64,000 bases of DNA from an uncultured Eubacterium sp. (GTDB lineage Bacteria > Bacillota > Clostridia > Lachnospirales > Lachnospiraceae). Each line of letters starts with the position of its first letter. Within the stretch, counting starts at the first letter, position 1. Shown one piece after another: positions 8,530 through 18,244 of the stretch. Under the pieces are notes generated by a model, which was not told the origin of the DNA, did not search any database, and was given only the letters and a program-made list of their open reading frames with translations. The stretch covers positions 62,001 to 126,000 of the forward strand of contig CAKRGX010000002.1 of NCBI GenBank assembly GCA_934338065.1. Direction: 5' to 3'. The translations under genes and the position numbers were made by a program.

Positions 8530-11034
8530 TTATCGCAAAATAGTACTAACCTTATTTTCTCTCTTTACAAATTCTATATCACTTAATGTATCTTTAACCG
8601 AATACGGTTCTGCATTCATATAAAGCAATGTGCCTGGAAACGCCATTCCGGTAACTCGGATTCTTGCTCCTTTTTGCTCTGTCAGTTTCTCAACCTGATC
8701 TTCGCGCTGTTTTAATAATTCCTTTTGCTGCAGCTTTTGCGTATAAACTGCTTTTGTCAGTCTTTCAACAATTGCCGATATTTTTTCATTTCGTTCCGGC
8801 TTTTCCATTAATTTATTTAATGCCGCTTCACAAGTTCTCATTTCCGCATCTAATTTATCAATTTTTTTGCCCAGTTCCTGATAAGCCGCCATATCTTCTT
8901 TATCAATTCCTACTTCGAGTACCGTCTTAATCTGGGCAATATTTCCTAAGCCGTAACAGGTAATTCCTTTTTTTGCACAAGTGTAACCGCCAATGATAAC
9001 ACCCTTTTTCCCTTCTACCAAAAGATGTCCTTCTGTACGGAGCTGGCAATTCAGCAGATAACTGGCTTCAATATCTCCTTTCGCCGACAAATGTGCAGAT
9101 TCAAAAAACTGTCCTGTGATATCTCCCCCCGCTATAATTTCACCAACTCCCTGCCCCTGACATCCTTTGCGGATAATAACATCTTTTCCTGCCGAAACAC
9201 AACTTCCTTCACAATGCCCGTCAATCACAATATTTCCTGTTGCCACAATTGTAAATCCTGCCTCTACATTTCCCATTACGTTTACATCACCATTAAAATT
9301 AATATTTCCTGTAGCTGCATTGACATCTCCTGCTACCGTATACAGGTTCCGGATATTAAGTTTACCGTCTAATTCATCTAATTCTATGATTCCATCCATT
9401 AATGAATAATATTTTTTTCTGTCTGCAGTCATCACAAATCCCTGTCCACGTAATGGCAGCAATTCTTTTCCCCTTTTAGGTGACAATAACTGTCCCTTCA
9501 CATCATACCCGAACATTCCTTGTGTCGCCTGCTGATATTCTGCGATCAACTGTTCCTTTTTTACACATTCAAATAACTCCATGTTTTTATAATCAACGGA
9601 TCCATCTTCTAAAACATGTGGCCTGCGATTTAATTTTTTACGGAAATAAAACATAAATCTGCCATCTTCACCATCTACAGGCTCTTTTCCCTCTGCTACA
9701 ACTACCGGTTCATTGAAAGTCTTCTCATCTAACATCCTCTTGATATGGTCACGATAAATTCCCTGCTTTATATCCTGATGCTTTAACAATCGTATAATAT
9801 CCGGCACTTTCAGTTGTTCCAATGCTTCTCCCATAATATCTTTGATACTGGAAAAATCCACTACTACCGACATCTGATCTTCTGCAACAGTGATACAGGA
9901 GGCAAGCACAAAATCTCTTGACTGATCCCCCTCCTCTTCGGTATCTTCCTGCTCACTCTCAGCCTCTCCTAACAGTGTATTACGCAGAACTTCCGCCATT
10001 TCTTCCGACAAAACAGTTCCTTCCTGTTGAATACGATGACGGATTTCTTCCATTTCTTCCGGTTCATAATACACTTTAGCATATTGTGATACGTCAATCC
10101 CCTCCATGATTCCTTTACGCAGTACTTCCATCTGACGTGCAGAAAAGTCAGGATTCGCATAGATAGTGACATCAAGTCCACATTCCAGTCCATACCGTAT
10201 CTCCCTCATCTGAAACCAGTTATATTCTTTTTTAGCATATACAGAAACATCCAATTTTTCTTTTAAGCCGATAATAATCTCCTTCAGTTGAACACCATGA
10301 AAAACAATCTGAAGATAAGGTGCCAGATTGACACCCATCTCATACGCATTATTGATCTGTTTTAACTGTTCTGCATTATACCCACGGTCTAAGTAACCCG
10401 TAATATCATTTTCCAGCTTAAGTCCTCTGTGAATTTCGGTCAGCACCTTACCCGAATACCCCTTTTCCGCATAGCCAACAAGATCAATGTGTTCCATCAG
10501 TCCCATGCGGATCGCACGCATTGTCGCATGCTTATAAAATGGTTTGGCATAGCAGGAAACATCCAGCTTATCTTCCAGTCCCCTCCGGATCTCTCTCATC
10601 TGAAACCAATCAAATTGTGGTGATTCGTAATAAGAAACATCTACTCCCCGTTCCAGTCCCTTCCTGATTTCCTTCATCTGTGGAGCCAGAAGAGCCGTAT
10701 TCAGATAGCGGGTGACATCTACCTTTGCCTGTAATCCGGCACGAATCTCATTACATTGCAGCCAGTCAAATCCCTTTTGGGAGTATACCGACATATCAAA
10801 TCCACTTGCCAGAGACTTACGGATTTCCTCCATCTCAAGCCAGCTTTTCTCCGGATCCAGATAGCTGGAAACATCAATGCCGCTTTCTAACCCCTTACGA
10901 ATCTGCTCCAATTGCAGCACATCAAAAGAAAGGCGGCGATATTTCTCAATATCACCGCCTGCTTTTTTGCACAACAATAACTCCTTTTCATAATTCTTTT
11001 GTTTAATCTCCGAATCTATCTCATGTTTTTTCAT
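8530..11034 (-). CDS. FapA-type (DUF342) protein with N-terminal 26-residue repeats
   Basis: A large (834-residue) cytoplasmic protein. Residues 43-328 are 11 tandem 26-residue repeats with consensus xEIRxGLExGxDVSxYAxPxFDWxQM, followed by a decayed twelfth. A charged linker leads to a FapA/DUF342 domain (about 385-680) with the beta-helical stretch of short repeats (ITGDVNAATGNINF-type), then a C-terminal coiled coil (about 700-770). FapA proteins are poorly understood; roles as polymer-forming or surface-associated scaffolds have been proposed. It is co-oriented with the HD-GYP gene and has its own promoter. Confidence 0.8.
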   Translation of the reverse strand: MKKHEIDSEIKQKNYEKELLLCKKAGGDIEKYRRLSFDVLQLEQIRKGLESGIDVSSYLDPEKSWLEMEEIRKSLASGFDMSVYSQKGFDWLQCNEIRAGLQAKVDVTRYLNTALLAPQMKEIRKGLERGVDVSYYESPQFDWFQMREIRRGLEDKLDVSCYAKPFYKHATMRAIRMGLMEHIDLVGYAEKGYSGKVLTEIHRGLKLENDITGYLDRGYNAEQLKQINNAYEMGVNLAPYLQIVFHGVQLKEIIIGLKEKLDVSVYAKKEYNWFQMREIRYGLECGLDVTIYANPDFSARQMEVLRKGIMEGIDVSQYAKVYYEPEEMEEIRHRIQQEGTVLSEEMAEVLRNTLLGEAESEQEDTEEEGDQSRDFVLASCITVAEDQMSVVVDFSSIKDIMGEALEQLKVPDIIRLLKHQDIKQGIYRDHIKRMLDEKTFNEPVVVAEGKEPVDGEDGRFMFYFRKKLNRRPHVLEDGSVDYKNMELFECVKKEQLIAEYQQATQGMFGYDVKGQLLSPKRGKELLPLRGQGFVMTADRKKYYSLMDGIIELDELDGKLNIRNLYTVAGDVNAATGNINFNGDVNVMGNVEAGFTIVATGNIVIDGHCEGSCVSAGKDVIIRKGCQGQGVGEIIAGGDITGQFFESAHLSAKGDIEASYLLNCQLRTEGHLLVEGKKGVIIGGYTCAKKGITCYGLGNIAQIKTVLEVGIDKEDMAAYQELGKKIDKLDAEMRTCEAALNKLMEKPERNEKISAIVERLTKAVYTQKLQQKELLKQREDQVEKLTEQKGARIRVTGMAFPGTLLYMNAEPYSVKDTLSDIEFVKRENKVSTILR
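10051..10908 (-). repeat. Tandem 26-residue coding repeats (11 copies)
   Basis: Protein-level repeat of exactly 26 residues in register for 11 copies. Conserved positions are I3, R4, G6, L7, D12, Y16 and an aromatic or Met near 21-26. The copies are diverged at DNA level, indicating an old array rather than a recent slippage expansion. Confidence 0.9.
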
Positions 11035-11075
11035 ACCATCATTCCCCTCTGTAGCGCTTCTCCACTTGCTTATAG

Positions 11076-11105
11076 ATTATAACGAATACTTTTTGTTTTT
11101 GTCAA
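11076..11105 (-). promoter_or_regulatory. Promoter of the FapA-type/HD-GYP unit
   Basis: TTGACA (11100-11105), 18-base spacer, TATAAT (11076-11081), minus strand, about 40 bases before the start codon. Confidence 0.85.
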
Positions 11106-11142
11106 TAGTTCGCACGCAAAACCATACGGATTGCTCAATTAA

Positions 11143-12618
11143 TCAGATAATTATGCAGACCAGACCTCCATTAGAATCATTTACTACTTTTTGTATTGTA
11201 TCTTGTAATTTGACCTGACTCTCCTCCGTCAGACGGTTTACTTTCGAATTAATTCCCTCTTCAACAAGCTGTCGTATTGTTTTTCCAAATATATTGGTAT
11301 CAAAAATCCCATCCGGATTTTCCTTTCCATTCTGACTGATATAATGGATTAGATCCTGCGCCTGTTCTTCACTTCCAACAATCGGAGCAATCTCCGTTTC
11401 TATATTTGCCTGGATCAAGTGCAGTGATGGACAGCTTGCTTTAATCTTAACACCATATTTATTTCCATGACGGATCAATTCCGGATCCGCTATCTGAATC
11501 TCATTTTCTTCCGGCGGAACAATGCCATATCCCTTTCCTTTGACCTGTGTGCACGCTGTTGCCAAAGCTTCATATTCTTTTTTCTTGGCCGACAGATCTC
11601 GCAAGGTTGCGATCAGATCATATTCTCCATCAATCGTCGTCCCTGCCATTTCACTTAAAATATCATAATAATAACTATCTTCGAAGTCTAATACCAGATT
11701 TACCACTCCATTTTCCATCTGTTTGTCGCGAATATAGATTTCTTTCAAATAGGGAGCTTTCATGCTCATCGTATCCTCTGTTATGTCACGCATCGTATGT
11801 ATATTTGCTAACAATTCCCTGCACTGTGTCACAATATCTTGTTTCAGCCAGTTATCCATGGTAAGAAACTCCACCCATTTCGGCACAAGAAAATTGACCC
11901 TGCTTATTGGAAAATCGGCCAGCATCTGCTCCATGATAGAAAACGCCTCCTCCCGGCTCATGTTTTTACAGTTGATCGGCACAACTGCTTTTCCATATTT
12001 TTCTTCCATCTGCTTCTTTCTTGCCATTGTTTCTTCCGCAGAGGGGTGTACCGTATTAAGAATGATGATATATGGTTTGCCTGCTTTGTTACATTCCTTT
12101 ACTGTCTGCTGCAGAGCCTCTTCAAAGTTTTCTGCCGGGATATCACCAAAAGAACCATCTGTAGTTATAATAATTCCAATATTGGAATGTTCTTTTATTA
12201 CTTTCTCCGTTCCTAGCTCAGCCGCCTGGGAAAAAGACATTTCCTCCTGTGACCAGGGAGTCTTTACCATCCGCATTTTCTCTCCCTCAGCAAAACCGGC
12301 TGCTTCCGGAACCAGAAAGCCCACACAATCTACCAATCGTACTTTTGCAATTTCCTGTCCGGACAAATGAATCGTGACAGAATCTTTTGGAACAAACTTC
12401 GGTTCTGTCGTCATGATGGTCTTCCCATCTGCCGACTGTGGCAATTCATCAATCGTTCTTTCCTTTTCATGATCATCCTTCATCTCCGGCAATACAACAA
12501 GTTCCATAAAACGTTTAATAAAGGTAGATTTGCCGGTGCGTACCGGTCCAACGACTCCAAGATAGATCTCCCCGCCAGTACGTCTGCTCATATCCTGATA
12601 TACATTATATTGGTCCAT
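11143..12618 (-). CDS. spoIVA: Stage IV sporulation protein A
   Basis: Spore coat basement-layer ATPase that assembles on the forespore surface. The start at 12618 follows AGGGGGATT, giving 491 residues, the family's usual size. The P-loop GPVRTGKST is at 24-32, and LVDCVGF and ITTDGSFGDI follow. The C-terminal GGLVCIII matches the conserved SpoIVA tail needed for membrane association through SpoVM. A sigma-E-like promoter and an RBS-hiding hairpin lie directly upstream. Confidence 0.97.
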   Translation of the reverse strand: MDQYNVYQDMSRRTGGEIYLGVVGPVRTGKSTFIKRFMELVVLPEMKDDHEKERTIDELPQSADGKTIMTTEPKFVPKDSVTIHLSGQEIAKVRLVDCVGFLVPEAAGFAEGEKMRMVKTPWSQEEMSFSQAAELGTEKVIKEHSNIGIIITTDGSFGDIPAENFEEALQQTVKECNKAGKPYIIILNTVHPSAEETMARKKQMEEKYGKAVVPINCKNMSREEAFSIMEQMLADFPISRVNFLVPKWVEFLTMDNWLKQDIVTQCRELLANIHTMRDITEDTMSMKAPYLKEIYIRDKQMENGVVNLVLDFEDSYYYDILSEMAGTTIDGEYDLIATLRDLSAKKKEYEALATACTQVKGKGYGIVPPEENEIQIADPELIRHGNKYGVKIKASCPSLHLIQANIETEIAPIVGSEEQAQDLIHYISQNGKENPDGIFDTNIFGKTIRQLVEEGINSKVNRLTEESQVKLQDTIQKVVNDSNGGLVCIII

Positions 12619-12620
12619 TA

Positions 12621-12693
12621 AAAAATCCCCCTTGCTATAGTGGAGGCACATTCGCATCTGCCTAACTGCTACACTATATGCAGGAGGATTTTT
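12621..12693 (-). terminator. Hairpin terminator covering the spoIVA RBS
   Basis: Inverted repeat of two 22-base arms (12621-12642 and 12672-12693, 18 of 22 matched) with a 29-base loop containing a smaller AGGCA/TGCCT hairpin. Read on the minus strand, the 3' arm includes the spoIVA RBS and ends in a T-run. It can therefore terminate the upstream lipoprotein transcript and/or mask the RBS. Confidence 0.65.
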
Positions 12694-12701
12694 CTTTATT
12701 A
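12673..12701 (-). promoter_or_regulatory. Sigma-E-like promoter of spoIVA
   Basis: Minus strand TAATAAA (12695-12701), 14 bases, CATATAGT (12673-12680). These match the sigma-E consensus KMATATW-N14-CATACAHT at 6 of 7 and about 6 of 8 positions. The -35 element overlaps the stop codon of the upstream gene. Confidence 0.6.
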
Positions 12702-13760
12702 CTGTTTTATTTTAGCATTGTTCTTTAAAACTTCCAAAATCTTCTTTGCTTTCAGGTTAAATTCAATAAACTCTTCTAATGTCTGTGCACCCTGATAATA
12801 TTCATCAAACGATTTACGATAATCACTCTCGCTCTGTCCTGCCTGGGAAAGTGCTACTTTGATCTCATCTTTGATTTCCTGATCGGTAATCTCAATACCC
12901 TCTTTTTGAACAATATATTCTACTGCCAGAATCTGCTTGATCTGATTAGCAACACTTTCTTTCAAGTAAGATTCTTTATCCATGCCATACATAGATAACA
13001 TGGAATCAACTTCCATACCGCTTTGCTTTGCTCTCATCTCAAGATCATTCGATATGATCTTTCTCCATTTGTCTTCCAGTGACTTTGGTGTATTTGTCAC
13101 TTTAGCATCCTTGGTCAAAGTTTCAAATGCTGTATAACCGGCAGAGTCTTTCTTGTTCTGAGCCAGTTTTTTCTTCGTTCCCTCTTTGTATTCGGAAACA
13201 GTCTTGTAATCTGAATTCTTTGCCACAAATGCATCGTCAAACGTAGCATCTTTAGAAATATAATTTAATTTTATTGTAAAAACAACGTCTTTACCGGCAA
13301 GCGACTTTTCACTGTAATCTTTCGGGAATGTCATCTTGGCATCCTTTTTCTCGCCAACCTTCATCCCGATGATCGCATCATCAAAACCATCAATCATATG
13401 TGATTCACCAAGAACGATCGTCTGGTCTTCTGCTGTTCCATTATCGAATTTTTTACCATCCTTCTTGCCGGAATAGTCAATATTTACCGTATCACCCTTT
13501 TTACAGGTACCCTTTTTGATCTTTATTTTATTATTGTCCAATAAGTTATCAATCTCAGACTGCACTTCTTTGTCTGTAACCGTACAATCAACTTCTATCC
13601 CCTTATAGTCCTTCAACGTTATGCACTGGGACGGGTCAAAGTCCAACTTATCCTTTCCTACCATCATTTCCTTAACACTAGGCACTTCTGCCTTTGAACA
13701 GCCGGATATCATCGTACTCAATGCCAATGCAACCGCAACTGCCATGTATGCTTTTTTCAA
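12699..13760 (-). CDS. FKBP-type peptidyl-prolyl isomerase lipoprotein
   Basis: Extracytoplasmic folding factor. The start is TTG at 13760: AAGGAGG lies 9 bases before it and directly abuts the in-frame ATG at 13769, which is too close. A lipoprotein signal follows with lipobox STMISGC. An FKBP domain (GDTVNIDYSGKKDG to DVVFTIKLNYI) is followed by a helical region resembling the trigger-factor C-terminal domain. Length is 353 residues. It probably acts on the outer membrane face, in place of or beside PrsA. Confidence 0.88.
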   Translation of the reverse strand: MKKAYMAVAVALALSTMISGCSKAEVPSVKEMMVGKDKLDFDPSQCITLKDYKGIEVDCTVTDKEVQSEIDNLLDNNKIKIKKGTCKKGDTVNIDYSGKKDGKKFDNGTAEDQTIVLGESHMIDGFDDAIIGMKVGEKKDAKMTFPKDYSEKSLAGKDVVFTIKLNYISKDATFDDAFVAKNSDYKTVSEYKEGTKKKLAQNKKDSAGYTAFETLTKDAKVTNTPKSLEDKWRKIISNDLEMRAKQSGMEVDSMLSMYGMDKESYLKESVANQIKQILAVEYIVQKEGIEITDQEIKDEIKVALSQAGQSESDYRKSFDEYYQGAQTLEEFIEFNLKAKKILEVLKNNAKIKQ

Positions 13761-13880
13761 GATTGTCATCCTCCTTAAATTTGTAATACCTTTTGTAAGT
13801 ATATCACAGATAGTAGAAAATAGAAAGTGAATTTTTCGTGACGTTTGTACCACATTTACCGCTTGTTCTTTTTTATGATC

Positions 13881-14660
13881 TTATTGCGCTTGTTGTACCG
13901 CCTGTTTCATCTCTTCTACATATTTTTTTACATAAGGAACGCTTTCGGTTCCATGTTCTGCTATGATCCTAACGATTGCACTTCCCACAATAGCACCATC
14001 TGAAATTTTTGCCATTTCTTTTGCCTGGTCCGGTGTCGAAATACCAAATCCAATAGCACATGGAATATCACGAACAGACTTCACATGCCGGATCAGATCT
14101 GCAATTCCTGTACTGATCTGTGTTCTCACGCCAGTGACTCCCAGAGAGCTGACACAATATACAAATCCCTGAGCTTCCTCCGCTATCATCTTCACCCTCT
14201 CCGAAGAAGTAGGAGCGATCATGGAAATCACGGTAAGTCCCTCTTTTTCAAATACATCCGTAAGTTCTTTCTTTTCTTCATAAGGAACATCCGGAACAAT
14301 AACTCCGGCAACACCACATTCTTTTGTTCTTTGGGCAAACTTTTCTATTCCATAGACATAAATAGGATTAATATATGTCATAAAAACCATCGGAACATGA
14401 ATCTCATTCCGAATCGATTCCACCATATCAAATATTTTATCCGTCGTTGTCCCTGCTGCAAGGGCGCGGTCATCTGCTTCCTGAATGACCGGACCTTCTG
14501 CCACCGGATCCGAAAAAGCGATTCCTATCTCGATCAGATCTGCCCCAGCTTCCTGCATAGCAAGGATTAGTTTTCTGGTTGTCTCCAAATTCGGATCTCC
14601 TGCTGTTAAAAATGGTATAAATGCTTTTTTATCTGCAAATGCCTCTGAAATCTTATTCAT
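13881..14660 (-). CDS. trpA: Tryptophan synthase alpha chain
   Basis: Cleaves indole-3-glycerol phosphate to indole and glyceraldehyde 3-phosphate in complex with TrpB. The TIM-barrel signatures [32 protein letters not shown] (catalytic Asp) and GFGIS are present. The start at 14660 overlaps the trpB stop by 8 bases, with GGGGGTTG as RBS. It is 259 residues, of normal size, and the last gene of the trp operon. Confidence 0.97.
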   Translation of the reverse strand: MNKISEAFADKKAFIPFLTAGDPNLETTRKLILAMQEAGADLIEIGIAFSDPVAEGPVIQEADDRALAAGTTTDKIFDMVESIRNEIHVPMVFMTYINPIYVYGIEKFAQRTKECGVAGVIVPDVPYEEKKELTDVFEKEGLTVISMIAPTSSERVKMIAEEAQGFVYCVSSLGVTGVRTQISTGIADLIRHVKSVRDIPCAIGFGISTPDQAKEMAKISDGAIVGSAIVRIIAEHGTESVPYVKKYVEEMKQAVQQAQ

Positions 14661-15837
14661 GAATATCAACCCCCCTGTATCTCGCAATTGCTGCCACATC
14701 CTTATCACCTCTTCCGGACACATTAACAACAATAATCTTCTCCTTATCCATAGTTGGTGCCAGCTTCCGCGCATATGCAAGTGCATGAGAACTTTCAATA
14801 GCCGGAATGATCCCTTCGATGCGGGATAAATACTCAAATGCCTCTACAGCCTCTTCATCCGTGATCGATACATACTCGGCCCGGCCCGTATCATAAAGAT
14901 AGGCATGCTCCGGTCCAATCCCCGGGTAATCCAATCCTGCAGATATCGAGTAGACCGGGGCAATCTGACCATACTCATCCTGGCAGAAATAGGACTTCAT
15001 ACCATGAAATACACCCAGACTGCCTGTTGCAATTGTTGCTGCCGTTTCCGCTGTATTAACCCCCCGTCCTGCTGCCTCGCAACCAATCAACCGTACCTCT
15101 TGATCCGGAATAAAATCATAAAAAGCTCCCATGGCATTGCTTCCGCCACCAACACAAGCCATTACAACATCCGGCAAACGTCCTTCCAGTTCCAGCATCT
15201 GCTGCTTGATCTCTTTTCCTATCACACTCTGAAAATCACGCACAATAGTTGGAAATGGATGTGGTCCCATAACAGAACCAATAATATAATGTGTATCATC
15301 AATCCGTCTTGTCCATTCACGCAGTGTTTCATTGACCGCATCCTTTAATGTCTGTGTACCACTTGTTACAGGATGAACTTTAGCCCCCAGAAGTTCCATA
15401 CGGTATACATTCAACGCCTGTCTTTCTGTGTCCACTTTACCCATATAAATCTCACATTCCAAACCTAGCAAAGCAGCCACCGTTGCCGTTGCGACACCAT
15501 GCTGTCCGGCTCCTGTCTCCGCAATTATGCGTGTTTTACCCATTCTCTTAGCTAATAACGCCTGTCCCAGTGCATTATTTAACTTGTGCGACCCGGTATG
15601 GTTCAGGTCTTCTCTCTTAAGATAAACTTTAGCCCCGCCCAGATCCTCTGTCATATGTGAAGCAAAATAAAGCCTTGAAGGACGTCCCACATAATTCTTC
15701 AGCAAATCTTCAAATTCCTTTATAAATTCCTCGTCCTTCTTATAATGTTCATACGCCTCTTCTAATTCAATCACTGCATTCATTAATGTCTCTGGAATAT
15801 ACTGACCTCCATGAATACCAAATCTGCCTTTTGACAT
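14653..15837 (-). CDS. trpB: Tryptophan synthase beta chain
   Basis: PLP enzyme condensing indole with serine. [13 protein letters not shown] contains the PLP-binding Lys85. [10 protein letters not shown] (phosphate loop) and the C-terminal SGRGDKDV are conserved. 394 residues, TrpB1 type, 2 bases downstream of trpC. No trpF intervenes, although in many Firmicutes it lies between trpC and trpB. Confidence 0.98.
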   Translation of the reverse strand: MSKGRFGIHGGQYIPETLMNAVIELEEAYEHYKKDEEFIKEFEDLLKNYVGRPSRLYFASHMTEDLGGAKVYLKREDLNHTGSHKLNNALGQALLAKRMGKTRIIAETGAGQHGVATATVAALLGLECEIYMGKVDTERQALNVYRMELLGAKVHPVTSGTQTLKDAVNETLREWTRRIDDTHYIIGSVMGPHPFPTIVRDFQSVIGKEIKQQMLELEGRLPDVVMACVGGGSNAMGAFYDFIPDQEVRLIGCEAAGRGVNTAETAATIATGSLGVFHGMKSYFCQDEYGQIAPVYSISAGLDYPGIGPEHAYLYDTGRAEYVSITDEEAVEAFEYLSRIEGIIPAIESSHALAYARKLAPTMDKEKIIVVNVSGRGDKDVAAIARYRGVDIHE

Positions 15838-15839
15838 AG

Positions 15840-16619
15840 TTACTCTCCTTTTAACTCTTTTATCATTTTTTTCTTATCTGCACTTTTCATCAGTGTCTCA
15901 CCGATTAAGACAGCATTCACATCACTCTCTTCCAATATACGGATGTCTTCTCTGGTTTTTATCCCGCTTTCGGCAACAAAGCTGATTTCTTCCGGAACTT
16001 TTTTTCTCAATTTAATTCCGTTTTGTATATCTACGGTAAAATCTTTTAAATTACGGTTATTTACTCCGATAACACGTGCTCCGGCACGAACTGCACATTC
16101 TATTTCTTTTTCATCATGAGCCTCCACCAAAGCAGATAACCCAAGCTTATCACAGATCTGAATATAATCTCTTAGTCGCTCTTCTGTTAAAAGTGAAACA
16201 ATCAGCAGAATAACATCCGCTCCTGTCAACTTGGCTTCATATATCATGTATTCGTCAATGGTAAAGTCTTTGCGCAGTACCGGAATACTTACTTTTTCTG
16301 CAATCTCCTTCAGATACTGAACACTTCCCAAAAAATAATCCGGCTCCGTCAACACGGATATTGCTCCGGCTCCGGCTTTTTCGTATTCTTCCGCAATTGA
16401 AAGGTAGTCAAAATCCGGTGCGATAAGCCCTTTCGATGGGGATGCTTTTTTTACTTCACAGATAAAAGATATTCCCGGTTTTGCCAGTTCTTCTTCAAAA
16501 GGAAATCCTGTATGACAGTTCATTTCTTCTGCCCTTTTTTTAATTTCTTCTAATGAAACATTTTTCTTAGCTTCTTCTACTCTTTTTACTGTTTTTTTTG
16601 CTATTTCATCTAATATCAT
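15840..16619 (-). CDS. trpC: Indole-3-glycerol phosphate synthase
   Basis: Ring closure of CdRP to indole-3-glycerol phosphate. The signatures [24 protein letters not shown], and [11 protein letters not shown] are intact. At 259 residues it is a single-domain TrpC with no fused TrpF domain. The RBS is part of the tightly packed operon, and the gene starts 18 bases after trpD. Confidence 0.97.
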   Translation of the reverse strand: MILDEIAKKTVKRVEEAKKNVSLEEIKKRAEEMNCHTGFPFEEELAKPGISFICEVKKASPSKGLIAPDFDYLSIAEEYEKAGAGAISVLTEPDYFLGSVQYLKEIAEKVSIPVLRKDFTIDEYMIYEAKLTGADVILLIVSLLTEERLRDYIQICDKLGLSALVEAHDEKEIECAVRAGARVIGVNNRNLKDFTVDIQNGIKLRKKVPEEISFVAESGIKTREDIRILEESDVNAVLIGETLMKSADKKKMIKELKGE

Positions 16620-16637
16620 GATTTCTTTTCCTATCTA

Positions 16638-17657
16638 CTACATTATTATATTTTGTGTTGCTTTCACAAACTGTTCCATCTTCTCGTAAGCTTTTCCACT
16701 ATCAATCATCTCTGCTGCCAGCTTGATCGAGTCTTCCATTGTTATGTCATCTCTTCCTATAAAAATACCGGCTCCTGCATTTAACAGCACAATATCCCGC
16801 TTTGCTCCCCTTTCTCTGCCACACAAAATATCTCTTGCAATCTGTGCATTGTCTTCCGGTGTTCCGCCTATGATATCTGCTATATTGCTTCGTTTCATAC
16901 CAAATTGCTCTGGTGTTATATCAAAGGAATGTAAGGCACCATTACGTATCTCACAGCAATGTGTCGGTCCGGTTACCGTAATCTCATCCAATCCATCAGA
17001 TCCACAAACTGCCATACCTCGTTTAACCCCCAGATTCATCAGCACCTGAGCAAGTTTTTCTACTAACTCTGTATCATAAACACCAAGTAACTGCCGGGAA
17101 GCATTGGCAGGATTTGTTAATGGCCCCAATATGTTAAATATTGTCCGCTCCTTCATAGCTGCCCGGACCGGAGCAACATTTTTCATTGCTGAATGATACT
17201 TCTGTGCAAATAGAAAGACCATATCCGTATCTTGCAGCACTTTCTTTGCCTGGTCAACTTCCAGACTGAGATTAACCCCAAGTTTTTCTAATACATCTGC
17301 CGCTCCGCTTTTGCTTGATACACTTCTGTTTCCATGCTTTGCTACCGGCACGCCCGAAGCAGCAATAACAAATGCCGATGTCGTTGATATATTAAATGTT
17401 CCCACTTCGTCTCCACCGGTTCCTACGATCTCTAATACCTCACACTCCGGTTCGAGATGTGTTCCCACACTTCTCATTCCTTCTGCACAGGCAGTGATCT
17501 CTGTAATTGTTTCTCCTTTCATCCGAAGAGCAGTAAGAAAAGCTGCCATCTGAACAGGTGTTGCCTCTCCTGTCATTATCTTCTGCATCGTCTGCAGTGT
17601 TTCGTCATATGTCATATCTTGTTTATTTATTACCTTATGAATTGCTTCCTGAATCAT
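16638..17657 (-). CDS. trpD: Anthranilate phosphoribosyltransferase
   Basis: Transfers phosphoribosyl from PRPP to anthranilate. VGTGGDEVGTFNIST (PRPP binding), KHGNRSVSSKSGAADVLE and NILGPLTNPA are diagnostic. At 339 residues it is stand-alone TrpD, not fused to the glutaminase. Spacing to trpG is 17 bases. Confidence 0.98.
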   Translation of the reverse strand: MIQEAIHKVINKQDMTYDETLQTMQKIMTGEATPVQMAAFLTALRMKGETITEITACAEGMRSVGTHLEPECEVLEIVGTGGDEVGTFNISTTSAFVIAASGVPVAKHGNRSVSSKSGAADVLEKLGVNLSLEVDQAKKVLQDTDMVFLFAQKYHSAMKNVAPVRAAMKERTIFNILGPLTNPANASRQLLGVYDTELVEKLAQVLMNLGVKRGMAVCGSDGLDEITVTGPTHCCEIRNGALHSFDITPEQFGMKRSNIADIIGGTPEDNAQIARDILCGRERGAKRDIVLLNAGAGIFIGRDDITMEDSIKLAAEMIDSGKAYEKMEQFVKATQNIIM

Positions 17658-17674
17658 CTTTCATTCCCCCGTTT

Positions 17675-18244
17675 TTATTTAATAGCCAAAAAGTTTCTGA
17701 TCATCGTCATTCCATCCGGTGTAAGGATTGATTCCGGGTGGAATTGCAAACCATACACATCGTATTTTCTATGTTTTACCGCCATTACTTCGTTCTGTGC
17801 GTCCACGGCAATAACTTCTAACTCCTGCGGTATCGTATCGATATCTGCAATCAGCGAATGATATCTGGCCACTTTGATCTGTTTTTGCAGGCCGGCAAAA
17901 ATTGGTTTTACCGTATCAATCGTTACCACGCTTTGTTTGCCATGCATAAGTTGTTTTGCATGGCATATATGAGCGCCATACACTTCACAGATTCCCTGAT
18001 GTCCAAGACATACTCCCAGGATAGGGATTCTTCCCTGCAGCTTTTTCACAACCTCTTCACAAACACCGGCATCCTTTGGATATCCCGGTCCCGGGGAGAG
18101 TATAATGTGTGAAGGTGAAAGGCTCTCTATCTCATTTACTGAAAGTTCATCATTACGGATCACACGTATTTCTGGATTGATTGTGCCAAATAATTGAACA
18201 AGATTATACGAAAAACTATCATAATTATCAATTAATAAGATCAT
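17675..18244 (-). CDS. trpG: Anthranilate synthase component II (glutamine amidotransferase)
   Basis: Class I glutaminase that feeds ammonia to TrpE; it may also serve aminodeoxychorismate synthesis as PabA. The triad is visible in GVCLGHQGI (Cys) and LQFHPESI (His, Glu). DNYDSFSYNLVQ begins the protein. 189 residues. The ATG overlaps the trpE stop (ATGA, 18241-18244), so the two subunits are translationally coupled. Confidence 0.96.
   Translation of the reverse strand: MILLIDNYDSFSYNLVQLFGTINPEIRVIRNDELSVNEIESLSPSHIILSPGPGYPKDAGVCEEVVKKLQGRIPILGVCLGHQGICEVYGAHICHAKQLMHGKQSVVTIDTVKPIFAGLQKQIKVARYHSLIADIDTIPQELEVIAVDAQNEVMAVKHRKYDVYGLQFHPESILTPDGMTMIRNFLAIK

Noticed and set aside
14661..14837. 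Longer trpA start at 14837
   Set aside because: The extension is the trpB coding region in another frame; the ATG at 14660 has GGGGGTTG and gives the normal length.
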